The notes below the pieces were generated by a model. That model did no database searches. It was not told the origin of the DNA and saw only the letters and a program-made list of their open reading frames with translations. This document shows positions 1 to 8,394 of a stretch of DNA of 64,000 nucleotides, piece after piece. Origin of the DNA: Duganella fentianensis. Its GTDB lineage: Bacteria; Pseudomonadota; Gammaproteobacteria; Burkholderiales; Burkholderiaceae_D. The DNA is taken from NCBI RefSeq assembly GCF_009857835.1, contig NZ_WWCL01000004.1, positions 310,001 through 374,000 of the forward strand, read 5' to 3'. How positions within the stretch are numbered: position 1 is the stretch's first letter; each line of letters starts with the position of its first letter. The position numbers and the translations under genes are program-made.

Positions 1-1015
1 GACTGCACAGCAGATGCTGCAACAATTTAATGTGGTGGTAACGGGCGACGTGAATTCGACGTCGCACGTCGATGGCCGCAGCTATGTGGGCGGCAATGTG
101 GTGGGCGGCGACTATGTGCAGCATCCCAACGATACGCCGGCCTCGGCTTATGCCGGTCTGACCGTAGGCGGCAAGCTCAGCGGTGGTGCTCACGTGAATG
201 GCCTGGGCATGGTGGTGGGCGGCGACGTGCAGGGCATCACGGTGAATTCGGGTGAAAGCTATATTGGCGGCAACGTCAGCTCGTCTAGCTTGAGCGGCAA
301 TGCCTGGGCGGTGGGCAGCGCCGACAACGTCAACTTCGGTAACCTGATCCATGCTGCCAGCTATAACAATATGAATCTGAATGGCAAAGTGCTGGGCGCG
401 CCAACGGCCACCATGAACAGCACGCTGGCCGCGTCCACCTCGACCAATTTTGGCAATGTGATGACGGGCCTGTCCAGCCAGCTGTCGGCGCTGCACGGTA
501 GCAATACTGCCCAGGTGGACTTCAGCAATGGCGACCACACGGTGACCTTCCGCGGTACGGCCGCCAATGGTGTGCTGGTGTTCGATCTGACCACGCTCGA
601 TAGCCGCATCTTCTCGTCCACGACGTCCGAGTTCGCGTTCGATCTGCACGGCGCCTCGACGGTGATTTTCAATACCAATGACAAGAATCTCAGCGTCTCG
701 GCCAACTTCCTGGGCGGTTCGGCACAGGCGCTGGGTAGCAAGCTGATCTGGAATTTTGCCGGTGCCGAGAGTGTCACAGTCGGTGCCACCTTTGGCGGCC
801 AGCTGCTGGTAGCCGATGGCACGTTCAACAATCTGAGCAAAGCCAATGTGGAAGGCGGCGTATTTGCCAAGGCACTCAACCAGGCGGCCGAAATTCACCT
901 GCAGAGCTTTGACGGTACGATCCCGACGACCCCGGTACCGGAGCCGGAAACCTATGCCATGCTGCTGGCCGGGCTGGGGCTGGTAGGTGCGCTGGCGCGT
1001 CGCCGCAAGCAATAA
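1..1015 (+). CDS. Choice-of-anchor A family PEP-CTERM protein (5' end cut by window)
   Basis: The reading frame is open to the window edge, and no signal peptide precedes the first ATG at 14, so the true start lies outside. The visible 337 codons begin with a glycine-rich stretch of repeated VGGNV/VGGDV motifs, typical of the choice-of-anchor A domain, a secreted beta-rich domain of unknown function. The C-terminus has the PEP-CTERM signal: VPEPETYAM, a hydrophobic helix, then RRRKQ. In families with this tail an exosortase cuts and sorts the protein at the cell surface or into the exopolysaccharide matrix. The next gene downstream is a second protein of the same family, so this is a tandem pair. 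No exosortase gene is in the window. Family call is firm; the role in matrix or biofilm is inferred. Confidence 0.88.
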   Translation, partial: TAQQMLQQFNVVVTGDVNSTSHVDGRSYVGGNVVGGDYVQHPNDTPASAYAGLTVGGKLSGGAHVNGLGMVVGGDVQGITVNSGESYIGGNVSSSSLSGNAWAVGSADNVNFGNLIHAASYNNMNLNGKVLGAPTATMNSTLAASTSTNFGNVMTGLSSQLSALHGSNTAQVDFSNGDHTVTFRGTAANGVLVFDLTTLDSRIFSSTTSEFAFDLHGASTVIFNTNDKNLSVSANFLGGSAQALGSKLIWNFAGAESVTVGATFGGQLLVADGTFNNLSKANVEGGVFAKALNQAAEIHLQSFDGTIPTTPVPEPETYAMLLAGLGLVGALARRRKQ

Positions 1016-1052
1016 GAGCAAAAGTACAAAATTCTGAAAATATGCACATTTT

Positions 1053-1087
1053 AATTTCCGAGTGGAAAATAATTCCACACGGAAATT
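1053..1087 (+). terminator. Long AT-rich inverted repeat between the two PEP-CTERM genes
   Basis: Arms at 1053-1067 and 1073-1087 pair over 15 positions with one mismatch (inner core GTGGAA-N5-TTCCAC), with a 5-base loop. The run ends in TTTT. It could terminate the upstream gene, or be an operator for the downstream gene whose start is at 1136. The sequence does not decide between these. Confidence 0.45.
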
Positions 1088-1135
1088 TTATGTGCTATCC
1101 TCGAAGTAAGTTAAATTTCTTTGAGGGAATTTCAG

Positions 1136-2074
1136 ATGAAAGTAGTGTTCAATTCCGCGCTGGCACTTGCCTGCATGACCGTGGCAGCTGCTGGTAGCGC
1201 TCAAGCCGGCGTGGTTGATCTGAACCTGCATGGCGCCAATGTTTTTGCGCTGACGGATTTCAAAGCTCCCAGTGCAGACGTGGAAGGTGCAATACTGGCG
1301 GGGCGCGATGTCCAGTTAAGCAACTATTCTGTCAACGACAAGAATGTTGATGCTTACGGCGGTTATTCCCTCATCGCTGGCCGCAATTTGAATTTCAGTA
1401 GCGGCTCGATTAAGAACGGCAATACCTATGTAGGCGGCACGGCCAATGTGACCCAGTCGGTCGACGTGTATGGCAAAAAAATCCAGACCGGCGCAGCCAA
1501 CGCACCGGCGAATCTGACGGCCCTCGCGACCCAGCTGAAATCGACTTCGAACTCGCTGTCCACGCTAGCCACCACGGGCAGCGCTACAGTGCAGTGGGGC
1601 GGTCTGAACATCACTGGCAGCAAGAGCAAGGTTGAAGTGATCGATATCGATGCCAAAACCCTGTCCAGCGTGACGTACTTTAACTTCAGCGACCTCAGCA
1701 GCGGTTCTACCCTGATCTTTAACATCACCGGCACTTCGGGCGCGTTTTATGGCGGCTATCAGGGCTTCGAGAAGTACAATGTGCTGTTCAACTTCTATCA
1801 GGCTAAAGACCTGGGCATACATACGGGCCTGACGGCCAACGTGCTGGCGCCACTGGCCACCGTCAACGGCGGTAGTGGTGTCATCAATGGCAATGTGGTG
1901 GTGGATAACTGGCTGTCCTCGGTACAGATCAACGCCAATCATTACTTCAAACCTACGACAGTGACCGGCTTTATGACACCCGTGCCGGAACCGGAAACCT
2001 ATGCCATGCTGCTGGCCGGTCTGGGCGTGGTCGGCTTTATGGCGCGCCGGCGTCAGCGCGCTGCGGCACGCTGA
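1136..2074 (+). CDS. Choice-of-anchor A family PEP-CTERM protein
   Basis: 312-residue exported protein. The ATG at 1136 is chosen over an upstream in-frame TTG at 1121, because GAGGG lies 8 bases before it and the product then starts with a normal signal peptide (about residues 1-25, ending SAQA). The body carries the choice-of-anchor A domain: the motif ADVEGAILAGRDV near residues 48-60, then a beta-rich region. The tail is a textbook PEP-CTERM signal: VPEPETYAMLLAGLG, a hydrophobic helix, then RRRQR. It is a divergent paralogue of the gene just upstream, with the same tail but a different middle. It is predicted to be handled by an exosortase encoded elsewhere. Its 3' end overlaps the 3' end of the convergent TetR gene by 38 bp. 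Confidence 0.9.
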   Translation: MKVVFNSALALACMTVAAAGSAQAGVVDLNLHGANVFALTDFKAPSADVEGAILAGRDVQLSNYSVNDKNVDAYGGYSLIAGRNLNFSSGSIKNGNTYVGGTANVTQSVDVYGKKIQTGAANAPANLTALATQLKSTSNSLSTLATTGSATVQWGGLNITGSKSKVEVIDIDAKTLSSVTYFNFSDLSSGSTLIFNITGTSGAFYGGYQGFEKYNVLFNFYQAKDLGIHTGLTANVLAPLATVNGGSGVINGNVVVDNWLSSVQINANHYFKPTTVTGFMTPVPEPETYAMLLAGLGVVGFMARRRQRAAAR

Positions 2075-2717
2075 TCGCGGCCAGCACCATGTTGACGATG
2101 GCTTGCTCGCCATCGTCAAAATCCTTTTTGGTCAGCTGTTTGCGGTTCAGTACCAGTGCCATCTGCGCCGAGAAATCGGCGTAGGACTGGGTCATGGCCC
2201 AGATGGCAAACAGCAGATGGGTGGCGTTAATCGGCGCCACCTTGCCCGCCGCGATCCACTTCTCGAATACTTCAATATCCTTGCGCAGCAGCGGAATCAC
2301 GCGGCGCTGGATCTGGGTGCCATATAACTGCGCGCCGCTGATCACTTCCATTGCATACACGCGTGACGCCCACGGCTGTTCGCGCGAGAACTTCAGCTTG
2401 GCCTGTATATAGGTGCGCAGCACTTCGGCCGGTTCCTGATCTTCCGCGGCCAGATGCTCCATCCGCTCCAGCCACTCGTCCAGCACTTCATCGAGCACGC
2501 GCTGGTAGAGCGCCTGCTTGGTGGGGAAGTAGTACATCAGATTCTGTTTCGACAGCCCGGCTTTTTCTGCCACGGCAGCAATCGAAGTGCCTTCATAGCC
2601 GCATTCGGCAAATACCCTGACTGCGACTGCGGCGATGTCCGCTTCCAGCTTGTCGCGATTGAGTACGCGCCGTTTGATTTTCGGCGCTGCTTCCGTAGTG
2701 GGCTTTATGGTCGACAT
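2037..2717 (-). CDS. TetR family regulator, RutR-like
   Basis: 226 residues. The start at 2717 (MSTIKP) is used because upstream sequence in frame belongs to the preceding MocR-type gene. The N-terminal TetR helix-turn-helix is clear at about residues 22-70 (AVRVFAECGYEGTSIAAVAEKAGLSKQ followed by YYFPTK); written as key residues, it matches the RutR group, which binds pyrimidines and controls pyrimidine use. The C-terminal half is the helical ligand-binding domain of the YcdC/RutR type. The gene begins 13 bp before the end of the MocR-type gene, so both are probably translated from one mRNA. Its position next to pyrimidine-degradation genes supports control of that pathway. The ligand (uracil or another intermediate) is inferred. 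Confidence 0.85.
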   Translation of the reverse strand: MSTIKPTTEAAPKIKRRVLNRDKLEADIAAVAVRVFAECGYEGTSIAAVAEKAGLSKQNLMYYFPTKQALYQRVLDEVLDEWLERMEHLAAEDQEPAEVLRTYIQAKLKFSREQPWASRVYAMEVISGAQLYGTQIQRRVIPLLRKDIEVFEKWIAAGKVAPINATHLLFAIWAMTQSYADFSAQMALVLNRKQLTKKDFDDGEQAIVNMVLAAISVPQRADAGAP

Positions 2718-4174
2718 AGTTGTTTCAGGAAGGTCAGCAGTTGAGGGTGGTCGGCATAGGCGACGTTGAAGCGGAACCAGATGGTTTCCGGTGTGCGCAG
2801 CAGGAAGAAATCGCACGGCGATAGCAGGATGCCGGATTTGAGCGCCAGATCGGCGATCAGTTTGCCGTTCCATTCCGCGTCCGGTGCGGTAGGCCAGCCG
2901 GCGCTGACGAACATGCCGCCGCGCGGCCGCGCGATCGGCGTCACGCCCACGCTGGCCAGACCGTCGATGGTGCGTTCGCGCCCTGCGTCGAGCTGGCCGA
3001 TCAGCTTATCCACCATGCGCTTGTAGGGCCGCGCCGTGATGGCGTGGTACACGGCGCGCTCGTTGATTTCGGAAGTGGTCAGGCCGGCCAGCATTTTCAC
3101 GCGCAGCAGTTCCGGCAGCAGCGACGCGGAAGCGCAGATAGAACCGACCCGCAGCACCGGCGACAGGGTCTTGGAAAAACTGCCGACGCGGATCACGCGG
3201 CGCAAGCCATCCATGGCCGCCAGCGAAGCTTCGCCGCGCGGTGCCAGTTCGCGGTAGATATCGTCTTCCACCAGCCAGAAGTCGAACTGTTCGGCCATGC
3301 CCAGCAGGCGGTGCGCCTGTGCCACGCTGAGCGAGGTGCCGAGCGGATTCTGTAGCACGGTGTTCACGAACATCAGCTTGGGCTGGGTGAGGGCCGCCTG
3401 TTTCGCCAGCGCTTCCATATCCAGCCCCTGTTCGCCACGGGGGATGCCGACGGCGATGCAGCCATGGTGGCGGATCAGCGACAGCAGGTTGCTGTAGCCG
3501 GGATCTTCCACCAGCACAGTGTCGCCCGGCTTGGTCAGGGTACGCAGGATCAGATCGAAAGCGTGGGTGGCGCCATGGGTCAGCAGTATCTGGTCGGCTT
3601 CGATAGGGAACAGTTCATCGCCGAGCGTGGTGGCCAGATGCTGGCGCAGCGAAGGGAAACCGAGCGGATGACCATAGCCGCGCAGGCGGTTGGCGGGAAT
3701 GCGCATGGCGTGGCGCACCGCATCGAGGATGGTGTCTTCGCCATACCAGTCCGGCGGCAGCCAGCCTGCGCCCACGGGGAGTGCTTCCGATACGCCTGAA
3801 TACAGATCGGGCGTGAGCGCATCGATGGCATTCGGAATGGCGTGGATGGTGGAGGGTAGCAGGGTGGCCGGCAGGTCCTGTCTGGCCACGAAATAGCCGG
3901 AACCGCGGCGCGATGACAACAGCCCCAGTGTCACGAGGCGGTCATAGGATTCCACAACTGTAAAGGTACTGATGCCATTACACTTGGCAAATTGCCGGAC
4001 TGAAGGCATTTTCGTACCGACGCGCAACTCGCGCGCCGCCACCATCGCACTAATCGCCGCCACGATCTGATCAACCAGGCCCCCTTTGCGCTGGCGCTCT
4101 ATGGGCACGACGGGCCAGGCGGAAGCACGGGCGGCGCCCGATGCGTTTTCCTGCTGCCCATTCCCAGCTTCCAT
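2705..4174 (-). CDS. MocR/PdxR-type GntR regulator with aminotransferase domain
   Basis: 489 residues. An N-terminal GntR winged helix covers about residues 32-97 (MPSVRQFAKCNGIS, then YDRLVTLGLL and RGSGYF). It is followed by a fold-type I aminotransferase-like domain with the PLP-binding lysine in SFSKTLSP (K335) and the conserved NPLG near 276-279. MocR regulators use PLP and an amino compound as effectors and usually control a gene divergent to them. Here that gene is an omega-aminotransferase 209 bp away, so beta-alanine or a related amine is a plausible effector (inference). The gene overlaps the start of the TetR gene by 13 bp and should lead a two-regulator operon. Confidence 0.88.
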   Translation of the reverse strand: MEAGNGQQENASGAARASAWPVVPIERQRKGGLVDQIVAAISAMVAARELRVGTKMPSVRQFAKCNGISTFTVVESYDRLVTLGLLSSRRGSGYFVARQDLPATLLPSTIHAIPNAIDALTPDLYSGVSEALPVGAGWLPPDWYGEDTILDAVRHAMRIPANRLRGYGHPLGFPSLRQHLATTLGDELFPIEADQILLTHGATHAFDLILRTLTKPGDTVLVEDPGYSNLLSLIRHHGCIAVGIPRGEQGLDMEALAKQAALTQPKLMFVNTVLQNPLGTSLSVAQAHRLLGMAEQFDFWLVEDDIYRELAPRGEASLAAMDGLRRVIRVGSFSKTLSPVLRVGSICASASLLPELLRVKMLAGLTTSEINERAVYHAITARPYKRMVDKLIGQLDAGRERTIDGLASVGVTPIARPRGGMFVSAGWPTAPDAEWNGKLIADLALKSGILLSPCDFFLLRTPETIWFRFNVAYADHPQLLTFLKQLCRP

Positions 4175-4383
4175 GCCTGACTCCCTGTGCCGTGCACCCT
4201 GACGTAAAACGTAACTGTAATGTTTTTGCTACCTGTACGGTTGGACAGTTTTGATATTTGTGTATCTGTGCCATCATTGTTGCGCTGTCTATTATTGCAT
4301 CATCATTTTGCCAACTGGTAAATTTTTTTACGGTTTGTCAAAAAGCCCCGTTTCGAACGCGAGCCGTACAACAGGAGATGAGC
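4175..4383. promoter_or_regulatory. Divergent control region between MocR-type regulator and pyrimidine operon
   Basis: This 209-bp AT-rich gap separates the regulator pair from the first catabolic gene and must hold both promoters. It contains repeated ACTGT-like elements: AACTGT at 4213-4218, CTGTAC at 4233-4238 and the inverted ACAGTT at 4245-4250, which is a plausible target for the MocR or TetR regulator. I could not assign confident -35/-10 pairs. Confidence 0.5.
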
Positions 4384-5700
4384 ATGAACGAGTCCAGACC
4401 AGCATCGATGGCATCCTTCTGGATGCCATTTACCAATAACCGCGACTTCAAGGCCCACCCGCGGCTGCTGGTGTCGGCGCAAGGCATGTACTACAAGGAC
4501 GTGGATGGCAACAGCATCCTCGATGGTACGGCCGGTCTGTGGTGCGTACCTTGCGGTCACGCCCAGCCCAAGATCGTCGCCGCCGTGCGCGAAATGGTGG
4601 GGCAGCTGGACTTTGCGCCGACCTTCCAGATGGGCCATCCGGCCGCCTTCGATCTGGCCGAACAGCTGATGGAATACACCAACCACCGTTTCGGTCAGGT
4701 GTTCTACACCAACTCCGGTTCCGAGTCCGTCGATACGGCGCTGAAGATTGCGCTGGCCTATCACAAGGCCCGTGGTGAAGCCAGCCGCACCCGTCTGATC
4801 GGGCGCGAGCGCGGCTATCACGGCGTGGGGTTTGGCGGCATTTCGGTAGGCGGCATCGCCGGCAACCGCAAGCCGTATGGCGTGATGCTGCCCGGCGTCG
4901 ATCACCTGCCGCATACGCACAATCTGGAGAAGAATGCCTACACGCGCGGCGAACCGGAATACGGCACCGAGCTGGCCGATGAACTGGAACGCATCGTCGC
5001 GCTGCATGATGCTTCCACCATCGCTGCCGTGATCGTCGAGCCGGTAGCCGGTTCCACCGGCGTGCTGATTCCGCCTAAAGGCTATCTGAAACGCCTGCGC
5101 GAACTGTGCACCAAGCACGGCATCCTGCTGATCTTCGACGAGGTGATTACCGGCTTTGGCCGCCTCACCACGCCATTCGCCTCCGACTACTTCGATGTGG
5201 AACCGGACATGATGACCACTGCCAAAGGCCTGACCAATGGCGTGATCCCCATGGGTGCCGTGTTCACCAAAAAGCATATCTACGACGCCTTCATGGAAGC
5301 ACCGGCCGGCATCGAACTATTCCATGGCTACACCTACTCGGGCCATCCGGTGGCCTGCGCCGCTTCGCTGGCGACGCTGGAAGTGTTCAAGGAACAGAAG
5401 ATCCTCGAGAACGCTGCCGGTCTGGCCGAATACTGGGCCGACGCCGTGCACTCGCTCAAGGGACTGCCGCATGTGATCGACATCCGCACCATAGGCCTGA
5501 TTGCCGGCATCGAGCTGGCACCTATTCCCGGCAAGCCCGGTGCGCGCGCTTTCGCCGCCTTCAAGCAGGCCTTTGCGGACGGCATCCTGATTCGTACTAC
5601 CGGCGACATCATCGCTCTGTCGCCACCTCTGATACTGGAGAAAAAACATATCGATGAACTGTTTGGAAAACTCACGACGGTCCTCAAAAATCTGGCGTAG
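4384..5700 (+). CDS. Omega-amino acid--pyruvate aminotransferase (beta-alanine type)
   Basis: 438 residues, class III PLP aminotransferase. The ATG at 4384 follows AGGAG at 4373-4377 with normal spacing; an ATG at 4378 touches the AGGAG and is less likely. Key residues: the SGSESVDTAL phosphate site near 111-120, the catalytic-pocket motif IFDEVITGFGR with D252, and the PLP lysine in TTAKGLTNG (K281). The family moves the amino group of omega-amino acids to pyruvate. In this locus the natural substrate is beta-alanine, the end product of dihydropyrimidine hydrolysis, giving malonate semialdehyde and L-alanine. It is the first gene of the operon and is followed at 30 bp by alanine dehydrogenase, which can recycle the alanine. 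Substrate assignment rests on context. Confidence 0.88.
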   Translation: MNESRPASMASFWMPFTNNRDFKAHPRLLVSAQGMYYKDVDGNSILDGTAGLWCVPCGHAQPKIVAAVREMVGQLDFAPTFQMGHPAAFDLAEQLMEYTNHRFGQVFYTNSGSESVDTALKIALAYHKARGEASRTRLIGRERGYHGVGFGGISVGGIAGNRKPYGVMLPGVDHLPHTHNLEKNAYTRGEPEYGTELADELERIVALHDASTIAAVIVEPVAGSTGVLIPPKGYLKRLRELCTKHGILLIFDEVITGFGRLTTPFASDYFDVEPDMMTTAKGLTNGVIPMGAVFTKKHIYDAFMEAPAGIELFHGYTYSGHPVACAASLATLEVFKEQKILENAAGLAEYWADAVHSLKGLPHVIDIRTIGLIAGIELAPIPGKPGARAFAAFKQAFADGILIRTTGDIIALSPPLILEKKHIDELFGKLTTVLKNLA

Positions 5701-5730
5701 TCGCTAAGCCAGTCACACAAGGAGAACAGC

Positions 5731-6846
5731 ATGCTGGTAGGTGTCCCAAAAGAGATCAAAAACCAGGAGTCCCGCGTCGGCCTTACCCCGGCCAGCGTGA
5801 AGGAACTCGTATTGCGTGGTCATCAGGTTCTGGTGCAGAAGAATGCCGGCGCGGCCATCGGCCTAGCCGATGCCATGTATGAAGGCGCCGGTGCCAGCAT
5901 CGTCGAGACGGCGGGCGAGATTTTTGCCCGCGCCGAGATGATCGTCAAAGTGAAGGAACCGCAGCCGGAAGAATGCGCCATGCTGCGCAGGGGGCAGATA
6001 CTGTACACCTATCTGCACCTTGCGCCGGACCCCGAGCAGACCCGCGCGCTGGTGGAATCGGGCGCCGTCTGCATCGCCTACGAGACCATCACGGGACCTA
6101 ACGGCGGCCTGCCTTTGCTGGCGCCCATGAGCGAAGTGGCGGGGCGCATGTCGATACAGGCTGGCGCTGCCCATCTGGAGAAATCCAAAGGCGGCATGGG
6201 CATGTTGCTGGGCGGCGTGCCCGGTGTGGCAGCAGGCCATGTGGTGATTATCGGCGCCGGTGTGGTCGGTACCAATGCCTTGCAGATGGCGGTAGGCATA
6301 GGCGCACGCGTGACCATCCTCGATAAAAACGTAGACCGGCTGCGCCAGCTCGATCTGGTGTTTGGCAACCGTATCAGCACGCTGTACTCGAATGCCCACA
6401 CCATCGAACAGGCCGTGCTCGATGCGGATCTGGTGATAGGCGGCGTGCTGGTGCCCGGCGCGGCAGCCCCCAAGCTGGTGACCAGGGAAATGATCGCCCG
6501 CATGAAGTCCGGTGCGGTGGTGGTGGACGTTGCGATCGATCAGGGCGGCTGCTTTGAAACCTCGCATGCTACGACCCACGAGCAGCCGACCTTTGTAGTA
6601 GATGGTGTGGTGCATTACTGCGTGGCGAATATGCCGGGCGCAGTGGCGCGCACCTCTACCTTTGCACTGAATAACGCCACCATTTCACACGCGGTGGCAC
6701 TGGCGGATAAGGGCTGGCAGAAAGCACTCAAAGCCAACCCGCATCTGAAGAATGGTTTGAATGTCTGTCTGGGTCATGTCACCTACGAAGCGGTGGCGCA
6801 TGGTCTGGGCTATACCTATGTTGACGCGGACAGCCTGCTGGGCTGA
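5731..6846 (+). CDS. ald: Alanine dehydrogenase
   Basis: 371 residues, the usual length for the family. Substrate and catalytic residues are at the expected places: R15 (ESRVG), K75 (VKVKEP), H96 (YLHLAPD). The NAD-binding Rossmann motif GAGVVGTNA lies near 175. The enzyme oxidatively deaminates L-alanine to pyruvate and ammonium with NAD. AAGGAG precedes the start. It sits between the beta-alanine transaminase and the semialdehyde dehydrogenase. The likely job is to regenerate pyruvate, the amino acceptor, and release ammonium, so that the pathway yields free nitrogen. That coupling is inferred from gene order; the enzyme identity is well supported. Confidence 0.94.
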   Translation: MLVGVPKEIKNQESRVGLTPASVKELVLRGHQVLVQKNAGAAIGLADAMYEGAGASIVETAGEIFARAEMIVKVKEPQPEECAMLRRGQILYTYLHLAPDPEQTRALVESGAVCIAYETITGPNGGLPLLAPMSEVAGRMSIQAGAAHLEKSKGGMGMLLGGVPGVAAGHVVIIGAGVVGTNALQMAVGIGARVTILDKNVDRLRQLDLVFGNRISTLYSNAHTIEQAVLDADLVIGGVLVPGAAAPKLVTREMIARMKSGAVVVDVAIDQGGCFETSHATTHEQPTFVVDGVVHYCVANMPGAVARTSTFALNNATISHAVALADKGWQKALKANPHLKNGLNVCLGHVTYEAVAHGLGYTYVDADSLLG

Positions 6847-6877
6847 ACGCATAAAGAGAAATTAGCGAGAGAAACCT

Positions 6878-8380
6878 ATGAGCACTCTGGATACGATTAC
6901 CCATTACATCAACGGCGTGGCAGTCGATACGCAAAGCGGCCGCTATGCGGACGTGTTCAACCCCGCGCTGGGGCAACCGGTAGCCAGAGTGGCTCTGGGT
7001 ACGACGGATGAAGTGGATGCTGCCGTGCGTGCAGCGGAAGCTGCCTTCCCTGCATGGTCGTCCACGCCGCCGCTGACACGGGCGCGCGTGCTGTTCAAAT
7101 ACCTGCAACTGTGCCAGCAGCACACCGACGAATTTGCCGCCATGCTGACGCGCGAACATGGCAAGACCTTTGCCGATGCGCAGGGCGAAGTGGCACGCGG
7201 TATCGAGATGGTGGAATTCGCCGTCGGCATACCGCAGATGCTGAAAGGTGAATTTACCGACCAGATTTCGCGCGGCATCGACGCATGGTCGATGCGACAG
7301 GCGCTGGGCGTGGTGGCCGGCATCACGCCGTTCAACTTCCCCGTGATGGTGCCGATGTGGATGTTCCCCGTTGCCATCGCTTGCGGTAACACCTTTGTGC
7401 TCAAGCCTTCCGAGCGCGATCCTTCGCCTTCGCTGCTGCATGCCAGGCTGCTCAAGGAAGCCGGTCTGCCTGACGGCGTATTCAATGTGATACAGGGTGA
7501 TAAGGTCACGGTCGATGCGCTGCTCGACCATCCGGTGGTGCAGGCTGTGAGCTTTGTCGGCTCGACCCCGATTGCCGAATACATCTATGCACGCGGCAGC
7601 GCCAGCGGCAAACGCGTGCAGGCACTGGGCGGCGCCAAGAATCACATGGTGGTGATGCCCGACGCGGATATGGAGATGACGGTCGATGCGCTGATGGGTG
7701 CGGCCTATGGTTCGGCTGGCGAGCGCTGCATGGCCATCTCGGTGGTCGTGGCGGTAGGCGATGCTGGCGACAAGATTGTCGATGCACTGGCAAAGCGCAC
7801 TGCTGCACTGAAAGTGCGCGATGGTATGGCGGCCGATGCCGAAATGGGGCCGGTGGTATCGAGCGCCGCCAAGCAGCGTATCGAGCGCCTGATCAGCGAA
7901 GGCGTGGAGCAGGGCGCCAAGCTGGTGGTGGATGGCCGCAACTATGTGGTGCCCGGACGTGAGAACGGCTTCTTCGTGGGCGGCACGCTGTTCGATCATG
8001 TCACGCCTGACATGACGATCTACAAAGAAGAGATTTTCGGCCCCGTGCTGTGCATGCTGCGCGCACCGGATGTGGGTACCGCAGTAGCGCTGATTAACCG
8101 CAACGAGTACGGCAACGGTGTGGCGATCTACACGCGCGATGGCGGCGTGGCACGCGAATTCGTGCGCCAGATTCAGGTAGGCATGGTGGGCGTGAATGTA
8201 CCGCTGCCTGTGCCGATGGCATTCAATAGTTTTGGTGGCTGGAAGCGTAGCCTGTTTGGCGATCATCACGCTTACGGCCCTGAAGGTGTGCGCTTCTATA
8301 CAAGGCATAAAGCTGTGATGCAGCGCTGGCCAAATACGGCTAGCGCTGGCGCAGAATTTGCATTCCCACAGATGAAATAA
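6878..8380 (+). CDS. mmsA: CoA-acylating (methyl)malonate-semialdehyde dehydrogenase
   Basis: 500 residues, aldehyde dehydrogenase superfamily. The MmsA signature [16 protein letters not shown] is at about 149-164, and the catalytic cysteine lies in GERCMAIS (C284). MmsA converts malonate or methylmalonate semialdehyde with CoA and NAD to acetyl- or propionyl-CoA, releasing CO2. Here malonate semialdehyde from beta-alanine transamination is the expected substrate, giving acetyl-CoA. It lies 31 bp after ald and 14 bp before preT, in the same operon. A second role in valine catabolism cannot be excluded, but no valine genes are adjacent. Confidence 0.93.
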   Translation: MSTLDTITHYINGVAVDTQSGRYADVFNPALGQPVARVALGTTDEVDAAVRAAEAAFPAWSSTPPLTRARVLFKYLQLCQQHTDEFAAMLTREHGKTFADAQGEVARGIEMVEFAVGIPQMLKGEFTDQISRGIDAWSMRQALGVVAGITPFNFPVMVPMWMFPVAIACGNTFVLKPSERDPSPSLLHARLLKEAGLPDGVFNVIQGDKVTVDALLDHPVVQAVSFVGSTPIAEYIYARGSASGKRVQALGGAKNHMVVMPDADMEMTVDALMGAAYGSAGERCMAISVVVAVGDAGDKIVDALAKRTAALKVRDGMAADAEMGPVVSSAAKQRIERLISEGVEQGAKLVVDGRNYVVPGRENGFFVGGTLFDHVTPDMTIYKEEIFGPVLCMLRAPDVGTAVALINRNEYGNGVAIYTRDGGVAREFVRQIQVGMVGVNVPLPVPMAFNSFGGWKRSLFGDHHAYGPEGVRFYTRHKAVMQRWPNTASAGAEFAFPQMK

Positions 8381-8394
8381 ATCTCACGGAAACC

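Noticed and set aside
6779-8308. 509-codon minus-strand open frame
   Set aside because: Antisense shadow of mmsA; very rich in His and Arg, no recognisable family.
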